NCBI GenBank assembly: GCA_014204435.1
Contig: JACHLF010000004.1
Coordinates: forward strand, 310,001-374,000
Source of the DNA: Mycobacteroides chelonae
GTDB lineage: Bacteria; Actinomycetota; Actinomycetes; Mycobacteriales; Mycobacteriaceae
DNA length: 64,000 nucleotides
Direction: 5' to 3'
This document shows, piece by piece, positions 35,140 to 46,700 of this stretch (positions within the stretch are counted from its first letter, which is position 1; every line of letters starts with the position of its first letter). The position numbers and the translations under genes were made by a program. The notes under the pieces were generated by a model. The model was not told where the DNA came from. It saw only the letters and a program-made list of their open reading frames with translations, and ran no database searches.

Positions 35140-35844
35140 ATGCGGGTAAAGTTTGCCGACATGAGGTGGTCAGTACCGCTGGTGCTCGCGCTGCTGCTCG
35201 CCGCGACGGGCTGCCACAAGGGGGTCGACGGGGAGGCGACAGCGGGAAGGGGATCTGTTCCGGCGGGCCCGATTCAGCCCGCCCAGCTCGATCAGCTCCT
35301 GACTCCGGCGCTATCGCTGACCATCACGCCGGGCAAGCCGCTGTTCGAAACCGACATGCAATCGGTTCTGTGGATAGGTTCTGATCCCGCCGAATGCCAA
35401 GGGGTCGTCGGATACGGCCGCTATCCGCTGTTCCCGACGGACTACACCGGTCGCGAGGCGCGGACACAGACCGACAATCAGTACCCCAATCAGCACCAGC
35501 TCCTCGAAGTCTCGGCGACCTATCCCGGTGATTTCCAGGCGGCGAAGTTCTTGGATTCGGTCCGCGCGAAAGTTTCCGCGTGTCAGCGTCCGGTGGTCGC
35601 GTGGGGTGATGACGGGAAACGCAGCACCGTCACGCCGAGTCCGGTCACTGCGGGTTCACCCGACATGGTGCGGTGGTCGACGAATCTCGATGGTGATCAA
35701 TGGATTTGCGGGTTCGCCGTGATCGCCAAGGCCAACGTGATTGCACAGTTGGTGACCTGTTCGGGGGATCGATCGATCGACAACGCGGTGTTGTCGAACC
35801 AGCGGCTCCAGAAGATCGAGGAGCTGCTCAACTCCAAGGTCTGA
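35140..35844 (+). CDS. lipoprotein with PknH-like extracellular sensor domain
   Basis: This 234-residue protein has a signal peptide (MRWSVPLVLALLLAATGCHKG) with lipobox AATGC, so it is expected to be lipidated and exposed outside the membrane. The body resembles the PknH_C sensor domain: PAQLDQLLTPALSLTITPG, SDPAECQGVV, a PTDY region, and paired cysteines (SACQRP, WICGF, LVTCSGD) that could form disulfides as in the PknH ectodomain. ATG 35140 follows GGGAGAG. It ends 7 bases from the convergent TetR gene. The ligand is unknown. Confidence 0.82.
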   Translation: MRVKFADMRWSVPLVLALLLAATGCHKGVDGEATAGRGSVPAGPIQPAQLDQLLTPALSLTITPGKPLFETDMQSVLWIGSDPAECQGVVGYGRYPLFPTDYTGREARTQTDNQYPNQHQLLEVSATYPGDFQAAKFLDSVRAKVSACQRPVVAWGDDGKRSTVTPSPVTAGSPDMVRWSTNLDGDQWICGFAVIAKANVIAQLVTCSGDRSIDNAVLSNQRLQKIEELLNSKV

Positions 35845-35851
35845 CGGTTGA

Positions 35852-36604
35852 TCAGGAAGCCTCGCGTGCTGCGATGTCCTGGGCGAGCAAGTGCTCGGCG
35901 CGTTGGATGATGGCCTCGACGGTGAAGTCGAAGTTGGCATCCGAGATCGTGGCGATCGAATGACCGCGGGAGGCCAACTCGTGCAGTGTCGGGGCGATCG
36001 CGGGGTTGGGCACCAGGCTGCGGGCCTTGCCGGATGCGGGCATGACGGTATCCATGTGCTCGAGGACCACGATGCCCCGAATATGCAGAGACAGGGAGAA
36101 GTACACGTCCAGTGCGTTGTCTGGGCTGAATCCGACACAGGTGAGAGTCTGCACCAGCGATTCCAGGTTCTGAATGCTCGCCTGCAAGGCCTCGCTGCTG
36201 AGCTCACTCGTGCGCATCAGGATGAGCTCGACCAGTACCGGACGCTCCCGAAATGCTTGACGCATCCGGCGGGTGTGGCAGCGCAGGGCGTCCTGCCAGG
36301 TTTCGTCGCCGACGAACGGTGCGGCGAAGTGATACTGCTTGGTCGCGCGGTCGGTCATCGCATCGAGCAGCTCGCCCTTTTTGCGGAAGTACCAGTAGAT
36401 ACTCGTGACGCCGACGTCCAGATGCTTCGCTAGCAGCGGCATGCTCAGCCCACTGATCCCCATTTCCTCGGCGAGTTCGAACGCGCCGGCGATGATCTCC
36501 TCAGCAGAGATGGAGCCGCGGCGCCGTCGTTCCCGCTTGGGGCTATGTGAAGGGCCCTGTGTGCTGGTCGTCCTGGCCTCACGGCCGACACCGGCATGTC
36601 GCAT
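35852..36604 (-). CDS. TetR-family transcriptional regulator
   Basis: This is a TetR protein of about 250 residues with a basic N-terminal extension (SPKRERRRRGSISAEEII). The HTH is GISGLSMPLLAKHLDVGVTSIYWYFRKKGELL. The C-terminal half is long and helical. ATG 36604 (MRHAGVGREARTT) is a reasonable start; the frame continues 23 codons further upstream. It diverges from the Abhydrolase_9 gene across about 300 bases that contain a 10-bp-arm dyad. Confidence 0.87.
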   Translation of the reverse strand: MRHAGVGREARTTSTQGPSHSPKRERRRRGSISAEEIIAGAFELAEEMGISGLSMPLLAKHLDVGVTSIYWYFRKKGELLDAMTDRATKQYHFAAPFVGDETWQDALRCHTRRMRQAFRERPVLVELILMRTSELSSEALQASIQNLESLVQTLTCVGFSPDNALDVYFSLSLHIRGIVVLEHMDTVMPASGKARSLVPNPAIAPTLHELASRGHSIATISDANFDFTVEAIIQRAEHLLAQDIAAREAS

Positions 36605-36784
36605 GTGTAGTCCTCGTCGTGCCCCAGTCGCGCCGCTCTGTCCCTGTCCTACCGTTGACGGCCCTGATGGCAAGATACCGCAGAAGCCTGGGAGCGCGGT
36701 CGGCTCCCCGGCCGGCCCAGTTCGCTGTGCTGGTGATCTACGGCACCTTCCATGGATTTGCGCGGCTGGGTTCTGGGTATCGGT

Positions 36785-36818
36785 GGCACCGCGACCTACG
36801 GGTCACCCTCGCGGTGCC
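36785..36818. promoter_or_regulatory. 10-bp-arm dyad between TetR and the membrane hydrolase genes
   Basis: GGCACCGCGA (36785-36794) and TCGCGGTGCC (36809-36818) are perfect inverted repeats separated by 14 bases. They lie about 85 bases upstream of the hydrolase start and about 180 from the TetR start. The rest of the 36605-36901 gap shows no gene. The role is inferred to be regulatory. Confidence 0.5.
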
Positions 36819-36901
36819 GATCTGGTAATACCCCTGTGCGGTGCTCCGACGTGCGTGCACCATTGACACGCACAGCTGGCGGCATCGAGAAGGGTGTGGC
36901 A

Positions 36902-38623
36902 ATGGCGATCGAACGGGATATCGACAACGACCAAGACAAGGAGCCAGACGCAGAACTCGCCGACGCGTCCACGCCGGAGAAATCCGAGAGGCCGGCATGG
37001 TGGGTGCGGCGGTACACGTTTACGGGTACCGCGGTCGGCTTGGTCTTCCTCTGGCTGTCGATGACGCCGTCACTGTTGCCGCGAGGCCCGCTGTTCCAGG
37101 CGTTGGTGAGCGGAGGTTCTGGAGCCCTTGGTTACGCGCTCGGTGTCCTGGCGGTTTGGCTGGTGCGCTATATGCGGTCACAGGATTCGAGCCCACGGGC
37201 ACCGCGCATCGCATGGTGGATCCTCATCGTGATCGGGATTATCGGCACCGTCTTGATGATCCTCTGGTTCCACTTCTGGCAGGACCGCGTACGTGACCTC
37301 ATGGGCGTGCCGAGGCTCACGTTCTGGGCACATCCTCAGACCGCTGTGCTGTCAGTCGTCGTGTTGTTCGTACTGGTCGAGATCGGACAACAGATTCGCC
37401 GGCTGATTCTGTTCCTGATCGAACGGCTCAACCGTGTGGCCCCCAAACGCGTCTCCGCGGTGGTCGCCGTCACGCTGGTGGTGGTTCTAGCGATGGCACT
37501 CATCAACGGTGTCGTCGTCAGGGTAGCCATGGACTTCTTGAACAACACCTTCTCGGCGGTGAACAACGAGGAGAGTCCGGACAACCCCGCGCCCACGACA
37601 TCGCTGCGCTCGGGTGGGCCGGGCTCGTTGGTCTCCTGGGCGTCGTTGGGTAATCAGGGCCGTGCCTTCCTCGGTGGTGGTGCCACCACCGAGGAGCTGT
37701 CCGCGTTCAACAACGCGCCGGCCACCGAACCGATCCGGGCGTACGCAGGCCTGGAGTCCGCGGACGGTATCAAGGCGACAGCCGAGCTCGCCGCCCGCGA
37801 GCTGGAACGTGAGGGTGGCTTGCACCGCAAGGTGGTGGCGGTGGCCACGACTACGGGAACCGGCTGGATCAACCAGGCCGAGGCAGACGCTCTGGAATAC
37901 ATGTACAACGGCGACACCGCCATTGTCAGCATGCAGTATTCGTTTCTGCCCAGCTGGCTCTCGTTCCTGGTGGACAAGGAGAACGCGCGTCAGGCAGGAC
38001 AGGCGTTGTTCGAGGCCGTGTCCGCGCGGGTGCGTGCTATGCCGGAGGCGGTACGGCCCAAGCTGGTGGTGTTCGGGGAGAGTCTCGGATCGTTCGGCGG
38101 CGAGGCGCCGTTCCTGTCGGTGAACAACATCGTGGCCCGTACCGACGGTGCGCTGTTCTCCGGCCCCACGTTCAACAACTCCATGTGGCGGGAGGCCACA
38201 CACAACCGCGACGACGGGTCGCCCGAGGTGTTGCCGATCTACGACAACGGACAACATGTTCGATTCGTTTCGCGCCCAGAGGATCTCAAGCGCCCCGCGA
38301 ATACCTGGGGGAACCCGCGCATCGTCTATCTACAGCACGCGTCGGACCCGATCGCCTGGTGGAACCCCGATCTGATCCTGAGCAAGCCGGATTGGTTGCG
38401 TGAACCGCGTGGTTACGACGTACTGCCGAGCATGGAATGGATACCGTTCGTGACCTTCCTGCAGGTTTCCGCCGACATGGCTGTCGCGGTGAATGTTCCC
38501 GACGGCCATGGTCACGTGTACGTGCGGGCGGTCGCCGATGCGTGGGCCGCGATCCTGCAACCGCCGGGATGGACACAGGCGAAGACCGAACGGCTGCGAC
38601 CACTGCTGCACTCGGGGGCCTAG
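36902..38623 (+). CDS. membrane alpha/beta-hydrolase-like protein (Abhydrolase_9, Rv1069c-like)
   Basis: This 573-residue protein has an acidic N-terminus, then about five membrane helices (residues 35-240, for example FTGTAVGLVFLWLSMTPSLL and AVLSVVVLFVLVEIG). An alpha/beta-hydrolase-type domain follows, with nucleophile elbow VVFGESLGSFGGEAPF and the family segments TTTGTGWINQAEADALEYMY and HASDPIAWWNPDLIL. It resembles the Rv1069c family. ATG 36902 follows AAGGG. The substrate is not known; a lipid or envelope role is inferred from the membrane anchor. Confidence 0.88.
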   Translation: MAIERDIDNDQDKEPDAELADASTPEKSERPAWWVRRYTFTGTAVGLVFLWLSMTPSLLPRGPLFQALVSGGSGALGYALGVLAVWLVRYMRSQDSSPRAPRIAWWILIVIGIIGTVLMILWFHFWQDRVRDLMGVPRLTFWAHPQTAVLSVVVLFVLVEIGQQIRRLILFLIERLNRVAPKRVSAVVAVTLVVVLAMALINGVVVRVAMDFLNNTFSAVNNEESPDNPAPTTSLRSGGPGSLVSWASLGNQGRAFLGGGATTEELSAFNNAPATEPIRAYAGLESADGIKATAELAARELEREGGLHRKVVAVATTTGTGWINQAEADALEYMYNGDTAIVSMQYSFLPSWLSFLVDKENARQAGQALFEAVSARVRAMPEAVRPKLVVFGESLGSFGGEAPFLSVNNIVARTDGALFSGPTFNNSMWREATHNRDDGSPEVLPIYDNGQHVRFVSRPEDLKRPANTWGNPRIVYLQHASDPIAWWNPDLILSKPDWLREPRGYDVLPSMEWIPFVTFLQVSADMAVAVNVPDGHGHVYVRAVADAWAAILQPPGWTQAKTERLRPLLHSGA

Positions 38624-38663
38624 CCAGCCGACCTCCTGGGCGTATGTTCCGTACGGTGGCTGG

Positions 38664-39325
38664 ATGAGCCACACCCTCGGGTCGAGTAACTAGGTAACTA
38701 CCTCCGACGGGCGCGCGTTGCACTACATGGTCGCCGGAATCGGTGATCCGACCGTGGTCTTCGAGTCGGGGATGGGTTTGCCGCGATCGGCCTGGGGTCT
38801 TGTGCAACCCCTTGTGACACAGCGTTTTCGGTCGGTGGTTTTTGACCGCGCGAACCTGGGCGTAGCGATGACGATCATCGGCCGCGAACCCTGGAACGAA
38901 TCAGCGGGGACCTGAGTGAGCTGCTGGCGGCGCTCGGTCCGGGGCCCCACATCCTGGGTGGGTCACAGTTACGGCGGAACCATCGCGCTGGCCTCGACGG
39001 TGGCCGATCCGTCCCGCCTCGCCCGGTATGCGGTTCCTCGGCGTCATCCATCGGCCGGCCCTCGACGTCATGCGGCGACATGGTGTCCGAAGATCTACGT
39101 GGCGGGCCGGACGTGCCGCCAATGAGGAGGACCGCCGGTGTGTCGACGGGAGCGTGCGCGGAGTTTCTCAACGAGGAGACACAGTCCGAACTGAATGCCG
39201 CACATCAGGTGACGGCACACCGGCTCGGCGCACGCCACGTGGTGGCGCGCAAATCCGGACATCAGGTCGTTCTCACCGAACCGCGTGTGATCGCCGACGA
39301 GGTGTTTCGGATCGCGGATGCGTAG
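38664..39325 (+). pseudogene. alpha/beta hydrolase with several frameshifts
   Basis: Four segments in alternating frames make one hydrolase: VTTSDGRALHYMVAG with PTVVFESGMGLPRSAWGLVQ; then RTLERISGDLSELLAALGPG; then VGHSYGGTIALASTVADPSR; then AHQVTAHRLGARHVVARKSG. The lesions are readable. GGGCGTAGCGATGAC has lost one base, since LGRSDD is expected. CTGGGTGGGTCACAG has gained one G, since LVGHSYGG is expected. A further shift lies after VADPSR. A stop codon also lies just before VTTSDGR. Two opposite indels plus other damage make a sequencing error unlikely. Confidence 0.82.
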
Positions 39326-39435
39326 AAGCCACTGTGCCGCATGTGACAAGCGTGGCTGCCGTTTTTGTTGAGGTAGTTGTCGTAATCTGAGGCCTGAGTT
39401 GTTCGAAGTGCTCGGATTGGTCTTGTGAGGTAACA

Positions 39436-40152
39436 GTGGTGTCCATTTCCCGTCGGGATGTCCTCAAGTACGCCGCCGCCTTGCCGGCTGCGGCGGCACT
39501 GGGCGGCGCAGCCTTGGCGACCCCGCGGGCGAACGCCGCATCATTGGGCACACTCATTGACTACGCTGGCGGTGTTCCGACTCCCGAAGCGATCAAGGCC
39601 GCCGGGCACCTGGGTGCCATCCGATACGTATCCGATCCACGCACCCCCGGATTGTCGGCGGGCAAACCCATCAAACTGGCCGAGGCGCGCGATCTATATC
39701 GGGCGGGTTTGAAGATCGTCTCCAACTACCAGTACGGCAAGCAGGACACGGCGGACTGGCTCGGTGGCCATGACGCCGGCATCAAACACGCACAGCGGGG
39801 TTGGCAGTTGCATGTCGCCGCGGGCGGTTCCTATAACGTGCCCATCTACGTGTCGATCGACGACAACCCGACACCTGAGCAGTACAAGAATCAGGTGGCG
39901 CCCTACCTGAAGGCCTGGGAAACGGTGCTCGGGCACGCCCGCACCGGCCTCTACGGCAACTCCAAGACCATTGATTGGGCCCTGCAGGACGGGTTGTGCT
40001 CGTACTTTTGGCAGCACAACTGGGGCAGCCCCAAGGGATTCGTCCATCCCGAGGCCCACCTGCATCAGTTCGAGATCGACAAGCGGCAGGTCGGCGGAAT
40101 CGGGGTCGACCTCAACGACATCCTCAAGCCCAATTTCGGGCAGTGGGTCTAG
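39436..40152 (+). CDS. Tat-exported DUF1906 glycoside-hydrolase-like protein (Rv2525c-like)
   Basis: This 238-residue protein starts with a twin-arginine signal (ISRRDVLKYAAALPAAAALGG, cleavage near ANAAS), so it is exported folded. The mature part is a DUF1906 TIM-barrel-like domain: LIDYAGGVPTPEAIKAAGH, IRYVSDPRTPG and VPIYVSIDDNPTPEQYKN. It is the counterpart of Rv2525c, which also lies immediately upstream of fas. GTG 39436 follows GAGG. An enzymatic activity is not established for the family. Confidence 0.92.
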   Translation: MVSISRRDVLKYAAALPAAAALGGAALATPRANAASLGTLIDYAGGVPTPEAIKAAGHLGAIRYVSDPRTPGLSAGKPIKLAEARDLYRAGLKIVSNYQYGKQDTADWLGGHDAGIKHAQRGWQLHVAAGGSYNVPIYVSIDDNPTPEQYKNQVAPYLKAWETVLGHARTGLYGNSKTIDWALQDGLCSYFWQHNWGSPKGFVHPEAHLHQFEIDKRQVGGIGVDLNDILKPNFGQWV

Positions 40153-40743
40153 CACGAGGCGTCATCTGTGTGCGCCCCCGGCGGCCACATCGCCGAAACC
40201 GGCGGACTTCGATACTGGGATTCCGAGCGCGGTCCCGGCGACGTTCCGCTCGCCCCATGTATCGCGGAACAAACCTCACCAGTCGCATCTATCACACAAG
40301 TTGAATCAGTATTTCAGTGCCAGCAAACTTTTTGCGCAAACTCTGAATTGTTGCGGTCCAGAAGGCCTCATCGCAGTCGCTGAACCCGACACGCGCGAAT
40401 GTGGGCGGCGCCACCCAAATCAAACATAACGATTCTATAACAATAGATGTCTGATCTGCGATGTTATACCTACTCGACCGTAACCACCTGCATGCAGCAC
40501 GTTTGATTCGGCGGTTAGTTGCCAGCGCCTGGCCTGCTGTTACGTATGCAGCGGTTACTCCCGCGTAGAACTCGGCAGTAACTATTGAGCTAGAAGAAAT
40601 CGTCACCCCTCTTATGACACTCTTAAATCCAGACCTGCGGAGATGGTGCAGATCAACGCGCCACAACACGCCCCCGATCGACAGAGACGACGAACTCGGG
40701 TGCGTCTGGAATCACGACTGACGGAAAGACGGGTAGCGGCGAC
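40153..40743 (+). promoter_or_regulatory. fas upstream region (591 bases, AT-richer)
   Basis: No convincing gene lies here. Composition becomes clearly AT-richer from about 40290 onward, unlike the flanks. A perfect palindrome CTGCATGCAG sits at 40487-40496 and the inverted pair GTTACT (40554-40559) / AGTAAC (40577-40582) lies about 160-190 bases before the fas start. The known fas activator FasR binds inverted repeats in this promoter in other mycobacteria, but I cannot assign its site. A short coding-like stretch (40168 to about 40260, CAPGGHIAETGG) may be a relic. Confidence 0.45.
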
Positions 40744-43700
40744 GTGACGATCAATGAATACGACAAGGTGACCAGCTCTGAGGACCACGACGCCAATGGG
40801 GCGGTCGATCCGGGTCCCAGTGCGGGTCCGGCGCTGATCGATCGTCTGGAGTCCGGTGAGCCGTACGCCGTGGCATTCGGGGGACAGGGCAGCGACTGGT
40901 TGGAGTCGCTCGCGGACTTGGCGGCCTCGGCCGGTATCGAATCGGAGCTGGCGACCCTCTCGGGTGAGGCCGAGCTGCGCCTGGAGCCCGTCGCCAAGGA
41001 ACTCGTCGTGGTGCGCCCGGTCGGGTTCACGCCGCTCACCTGGGTGCGTGCGCTGACCGCCGAAGAGCCCGTACCCTCCGCCGCGCAGCTGACCTCGGCC
41101 GCGGTCTCGATGCCTGGTGTGCTGCTGGCTCAGCTCGCCGCGATCCGCGCCCTGAAGATCCAGGGCCTGGACCTGGCCCAGCTGCCGCCGGTCGCCGTCA
41201 TCGGACACTCGCAGGGCGTGCTGGCCGTCGAGGCACTCAAGGCGCACGGCACGGGCGATGTCGAGCTGCTAGCCATCGCTCAGCTGGTAGGCGCGGCAGC
41301 CACCCTGGTCGCGCGCCGTCGCGGCATCGTGGTGCGCGGCAATCGCACCCCCATGGTGTCGGTGACCAACGTCGACCCCGATCGCGTCAAGGCACTGCTG
41401 GACGAATTCTCCCAGGACGTCCGCACCGTGCAGCCGCCGGCGTTGTCCATCCGCAACGGCCGCCGCTCCGTCGTCATCACCGGCACCCCCGAGCAGCTGG
41501 CTCGGTTCGAGCTGTACTGCGAGCAGATCGCCGAGCGCGAGACCGCTGAGCGCAAGGACAAGGTGCGCGGTGGTGCGGTGTTCAGCCCGGTCTTCGATCC
41601 GGTAAACGTCGAGGTGGGCTTCCACACCCCGCGCCTGGCCGACGGCATGGAGATCGCCGGCCGCTGGGCGGCCGCGGCAGGTTTGGACGTCGCGCTGACC
41701 AAGGCACTGACCGAGGCCATCCTCGTCACTCCGGTCGACTGGGTGAACGAGGTCAACCATGTCGCGGACGCCGGCGCTCGCTGGATCCTCGATCTGGGTC
41801 CCGGTGACCTGCTCACCCGCCTGACCGCCCCCGTCGTCCGCGGTCTGGGAATCGGGATCGTGCCGACCGCCACGCGCGGCGGGCAGCGCAACCTGTTCAT
41901 GCACGGCGCCGTTCCCGAGGTCGCCCGGGCATGGACCTCCTTCGCGCCCACCGTGGTGTCGCTGCCGGACGGCTCGGTCAAGCTGTCCACCAAATTCACC
42001 CGCCTCACCGGACGTTCGCCGATCCTGTTGGCGGGTATGACGCCGACCACTGTCGACGCGAAGATCGTTGCGGCCGCTGCCAATGCCGGCCACTGGTCCG
42101 AGCTCGCCGGCGGTGGGCAGGTCACTGAAGAGATCTTCAGCGCCCGTATCGAAGAGCTGACCGGTCTCCTGGAGCCCGGCCGTCAGATCCAGTTCAACTC
42201 GCTGTTCCTCGACCCGTATCTGTGGAAGCTACAGGTGGGCTCGAAGCGCTTGGTGCAGAAGGCCCGTCAGGCCGGCGCGCCGATCGACGGTGTGGTCGTG
42301 ACCGCCGGTGTCCCGGAGCTGGAAGAGGCCGTCGCGCTCATCGACGAGCTCACTGAGATCGGCTTCAGTCACATCGTGTTCAAGCCGGGCACCGTGGAGC
42401 AGATCCGCTCGGTAGTGCGTATCGCGGCCGAGGTTCCGACCCGCCCGATCATCATGCACGTCGAGGGTGGCCGTGCCGGTGGACACCACTCCTGGGAGGA
42501 CCTTGACGACCTGCTGCTGGCCACCTACTCGGAGCTGCGTTCGCGCTCCAACATCACCGTGTGTGTTGGCGGCGGCATCGGGACCCCGGAGCAGGCTGCT
42601 GAATACCTCAGTGGCCGTTGGGCATTGAAGTTCGGCTTCCCGCTGATGCCGGTGGACGGCATCCTGGTCGGCACCGCGGCCATGGCGACGCTGGAGGCCA
42701 CTACCTCGCCGGCGGTCAAGCAGATGCTGGTGGAGACCCAGGGCACCCCGGAATGGGTGCCCGCCGGAAAGGCGCAGGGCGGCATGGCCTCCGGGCGCAG
42801 CCAGCTAGGTGCCGACATTCACGAGATCGACAACGCCGCGTCACGCTGCGGCCGCCTGCTTGACGACGTCGCCGGCGACGCCGACGCTGTTGCCAAGCGT
42901 CGCGACGAGATCATCGCCGCGATGGAACTGACCGCCAAGCAGTACTTCGGCGATGTCACCGAGATGACCTACGCGCAGTGGCTGAACCGCTACGTGGAGC
43001 TGTCCATCGGTGACGGTGACAGCACCGCCGACACCGCGGTGGCGCATTCGCCGTGGCTGGACATCACCTGGCGGGATCGCTTTGAGCAGATGCTCAAGCG
43101 CGCAGAGGCTCGCCTACACCCCAAGGACTTTGGGCCCGTGGAGACGCTGTTCGTCGACGAGTCGCTCCTGGAGCGTCCCGCCGATGCCATTGCGGCGCTG
43201 CTGCAGCGTTACCCCGAGGCCGAAGCCATCAAGCTGCACCCGGCCGATGTGCCCTTCTTCGTCGCGCTGTGCAAGACGCTGGGCAAGCCCGTCAACTTCG
43301 TGCCCGTCATCGACAAGGACGTGCGTCGCTGGTGGCGCAGTGATTCCCTGTGGCAGGCACACGATGCCCGCTACACCGCGGAGCAGGTGTGCATCATCCC
43401 CGGCACCGCCGCGGTCGCCGGGATCACCAGGGTCGACGAGCCGGTGGGCGAGCTGCTGGACCGGTTTGAGCAGACCGCCATCGACGAGGTTGTCGCCACC
43501 GGCGCAGAGCCGTTGCCGGTGCGTTCGCGCCTGCGTCGCCGCTGGGATGTCGAGGGCCCCTTGGCAACGGTTCTGGACGCGCCGGATGTGTTGTGGTCCG
43601 GTCGTATTGCCGTCAACCCGGTGCACCGCATTGCTCCGGATGGAGCCTGGCAGGTCTTTGAAGACCGCACCGCCTCGCACCCGTCGACCGGTGCACGCCT

Positions 43701-46700
43701 GGAGGTCACCGGCGACGACTCGGTGCGTTTGAGCGTGCCGCTCTCGGGCACCTGGGTCGACATCGACCTGACCTTGCCCGCCACCACCCGCGACGGAGGC
43801 ACGCCGGTGGTCACCACCGAGGCCGCGGCCGCCGCCATGCGGACCGTCCTCGCGGTAGCCGGCGGGTTTGACAATGCGGCTGGTCCGGCTTCTTTGGTGG
43901 AAAGCGGGACCGCGCGCGTTGCGGCGCACTGGGATCCGGAGCGCGTGGCCGATCACACCGGAGTCACCGCTGTCCTTCCCGCGCCGTTGGCGCCGGGATC
44001 ATCCATCGTGCCGGATGCGTTGGTCGGATTGTGCTGGCCCGCAGTGTTCGCCGCCATCGGCGACGCCAAGACCGAGGACGGCACCGGAGTTATCGAGGGT
44101 CTGCTCTCGCTGGTGCACCTGGACCACGCGGCTCACCTGGTCTCCAAGCTTCCCGCCGAGAGTGCCCAACTGACTGTTACCGCAACGGCTTCCGCAGCCA
44201 CCGACACCGAGGTCGGCCGCGTCGTCCCGGTTGACGTCACCGTGGCAGCAGCCGACGGTACCGTGTTGGCCACCCTGAAGGAACGATTCGCGATTCTGGG
44301 CCGCAATGGCGCTGCCGCGCTGGCCGACCCGGTGCGTGCCGGCGGTGCGCTCTCCGAGCACGAAGAGGACACCACTCGTCGTCGCCGTCGTGACGCCAAG
44401 ATCTTCGCTCCCACCGACATGCGGGCGTTCGCGGTGGTGTCGGGTGATCACAACCCGATACACACGGACAAGTCGGCCGCACTGCTGGCCGGGCTGGGAT
44501 CGCCCATCGTGCACGGCATGTGGCTTTCCGCGGCGGCGCAGCACGTGGTCACCTCTGCGGACGGCTCGAGCACTCCGCCGCGCACCCTGGTCGGCTGGAC
44601 CTCGCGGTTCCTGGGCATGGTGCAGCCGGGCGACGAGATTGACGTACGCGTGGACCGCGTCGGAATCGATTCCGGCGCAGAGGTTGTGGAGGTTCAGGCC
44701 AAGGTCGGCAGCGACCTGGTGATGTCGGCCACCGCCCGTTTGGCGGCGCCCAAGACGGTGTACGCCTTCCCGGGCCAGGGCATCCAGCACAAGGGGATGG
44801 GCATGGATGTGCGTTCGCGCTCCAAGGCCGCCCGCAAGGTCTGGGACAAGGCCGACAAGTTCACCCGCGAACGCCTTGGCTTCTCGGTGCTGCATGTCGT
44901 GAAGGACAACCCGACGAGCCTCATCGCCGGCGGCGTGCACTACCAGCACCCCGAAGGCGTGCTGTACCTGACGCAGTTCACCCAGGTGGCCATGGCCACG
45001 TTGGCCACGGCGCAGATCGCCGAGATGAAGGAATCCGGATCGTTCGTCGAGGACGCCATCACCTGTGGTCACTCCGTCGGCGAGTACACCGCTCTGGCCA
45101 CCGTCAGCGGCGTCATCCCGCAGGACGGCCTGCTCGAGGTGGTGTTCCACCGCGGATCGGCGATGCACGACATCGTGCCGCGAGATGAGCAGGGACGCAG
45201 TAACTATCGTCTGGCTGCCATCCGCCCGTCGCAGATCGGTTTGGAGGACGCCGATGTCGAGGCGTTCGTCGCCGACATCGCGGATCGTTCCGGAGAGTTC
45301 CTGCAGATCGTGAACTTCAACCTGCGGGGGTCGCAGTACGCCATCGCCGGAACGGTGCGCGGGCTGGAGCTGCTGGAGGCCGAGGTCGAGAAGCGCCGCG
45401 AAGCGTTCGGTGGCCGTCGTTCCTTCATTATGGTGCCCGGTATCGATGTGCCGTTCCACTCCGAGGTGCTGCGGGTCGGTGTCGCCGAGTTCCGTCGTTC
45501 CCTTGAGCGCGTCCTGCCGATGGACGGTGACCCGAACCTGATCATCGGCAAGTACATCCCGAACCTGGTGCCCAAGCCGTTCACTCTGGATCGTGAATTC
45601 ATCCAGGAGATCCGGGATCTGGTTCCCGCCGAGCCGCTCGACGAGGTGCTCGCCGACTATGAAACCTGGCGCAACGAAAAGCCGGTGTTGTTGTGCCGCA
45701 AGGTGCTTATCGAGCTCCTCGCGTGGCAGTTCGCCAGCCCGGTGCGGTGGATCGAGACCCAGGACCTGCTGTTCACCGAGGAGGCCGCAGGCGGTCTCGG
45801 CGTGGAACGGTTTGTCGAGGTCGGCGTGAAGTCGATGCCGACCGTCGCGGGCCTGGCCAACAACACCCTGAAGCTGCCCGAGTTCAGCCACAGCTCGGTC
45901 GAGGTGCTCAATGTTGAGCGCGACCATGCCGTGCTGTTCGGTACCGACAGCGATCCGGAGCCCGAGCCTGAGGTTGAAGAGGTGGCCGCTGCTCCGGCAG
46001 ACGCACCTGCCGCCGCTGCTCTAGCTCCGGCTGCCGCCCCGGCCGCACCGAGCGGAGGCCCGCGTCCGGATGACATCGGGTTTGATGCCTCCGATGCCAC
46101 GTTGGCGCTGATCGCCTTGTCGACAAAGATGCGCATCGACCAGATCGAGCCGGTGGACTCCATCGAGAGCCTCACCGACGGTGCCTCCTCGCGGCGTAAT
46201 CAGCTGTTGGTCGACCTGGGTTCGGAACTGAACCTGAGCGCCATCGACGGAGCCGCCGAGGCGGATCTGTCCGGATTGCGTACGCAGGTCACTAAGCTGG
46301 CGCGCACCTACAAGCCGTTTGGTCCGGTGCTCTCGGACTCAATCAACGATCAGCTCAAGGCAGTCTTCGGGCCGTCGGGTAAGCGTCCCGCCGCCATCGG
46401 CGAGCGGGTCACCAAGACCTGGGAACTCGGCCCCGGCTGGGTCAAGCACGTCACCGTCGAGCTGGCACTGGGTACCCGCGAGGGCACCAGTGTTCGTGGC
46501 GGCGACCTCGGTGGCCTGGCGCCCAGCACGCTGACTGACGGCAATGCTGTCGACGCGGCGATCGACGCCGCCGTCGCCGCGGTGGCTGGGCGTCGCGGTG
46601 TGGGTGTGTCGCTGCCTTCGGCAGGCGGTGCCGGCGGTGCCACCGTCGACGCGGCCGCGCTGAGCGAGTTTACCGACCAGATCACCGGTCGCGAGGGCGT

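Noticed and set aside
40292..40669. A 125-codon minus-strand open frame upstream of fas
   Set aside because: The stretch is AT-rich with poor codon use for this genome, no domain and no ribosome-binding site. It overlaps the expected fas promoter.
43999..45927. A 642-codon open frame on the minus strand inside fas
   Set aside because: It is antisense to conserved dehydratase and transferase domains. High GC at third codon positions leaves few stops in the opposite frame. Its translation has no recognisable domain.
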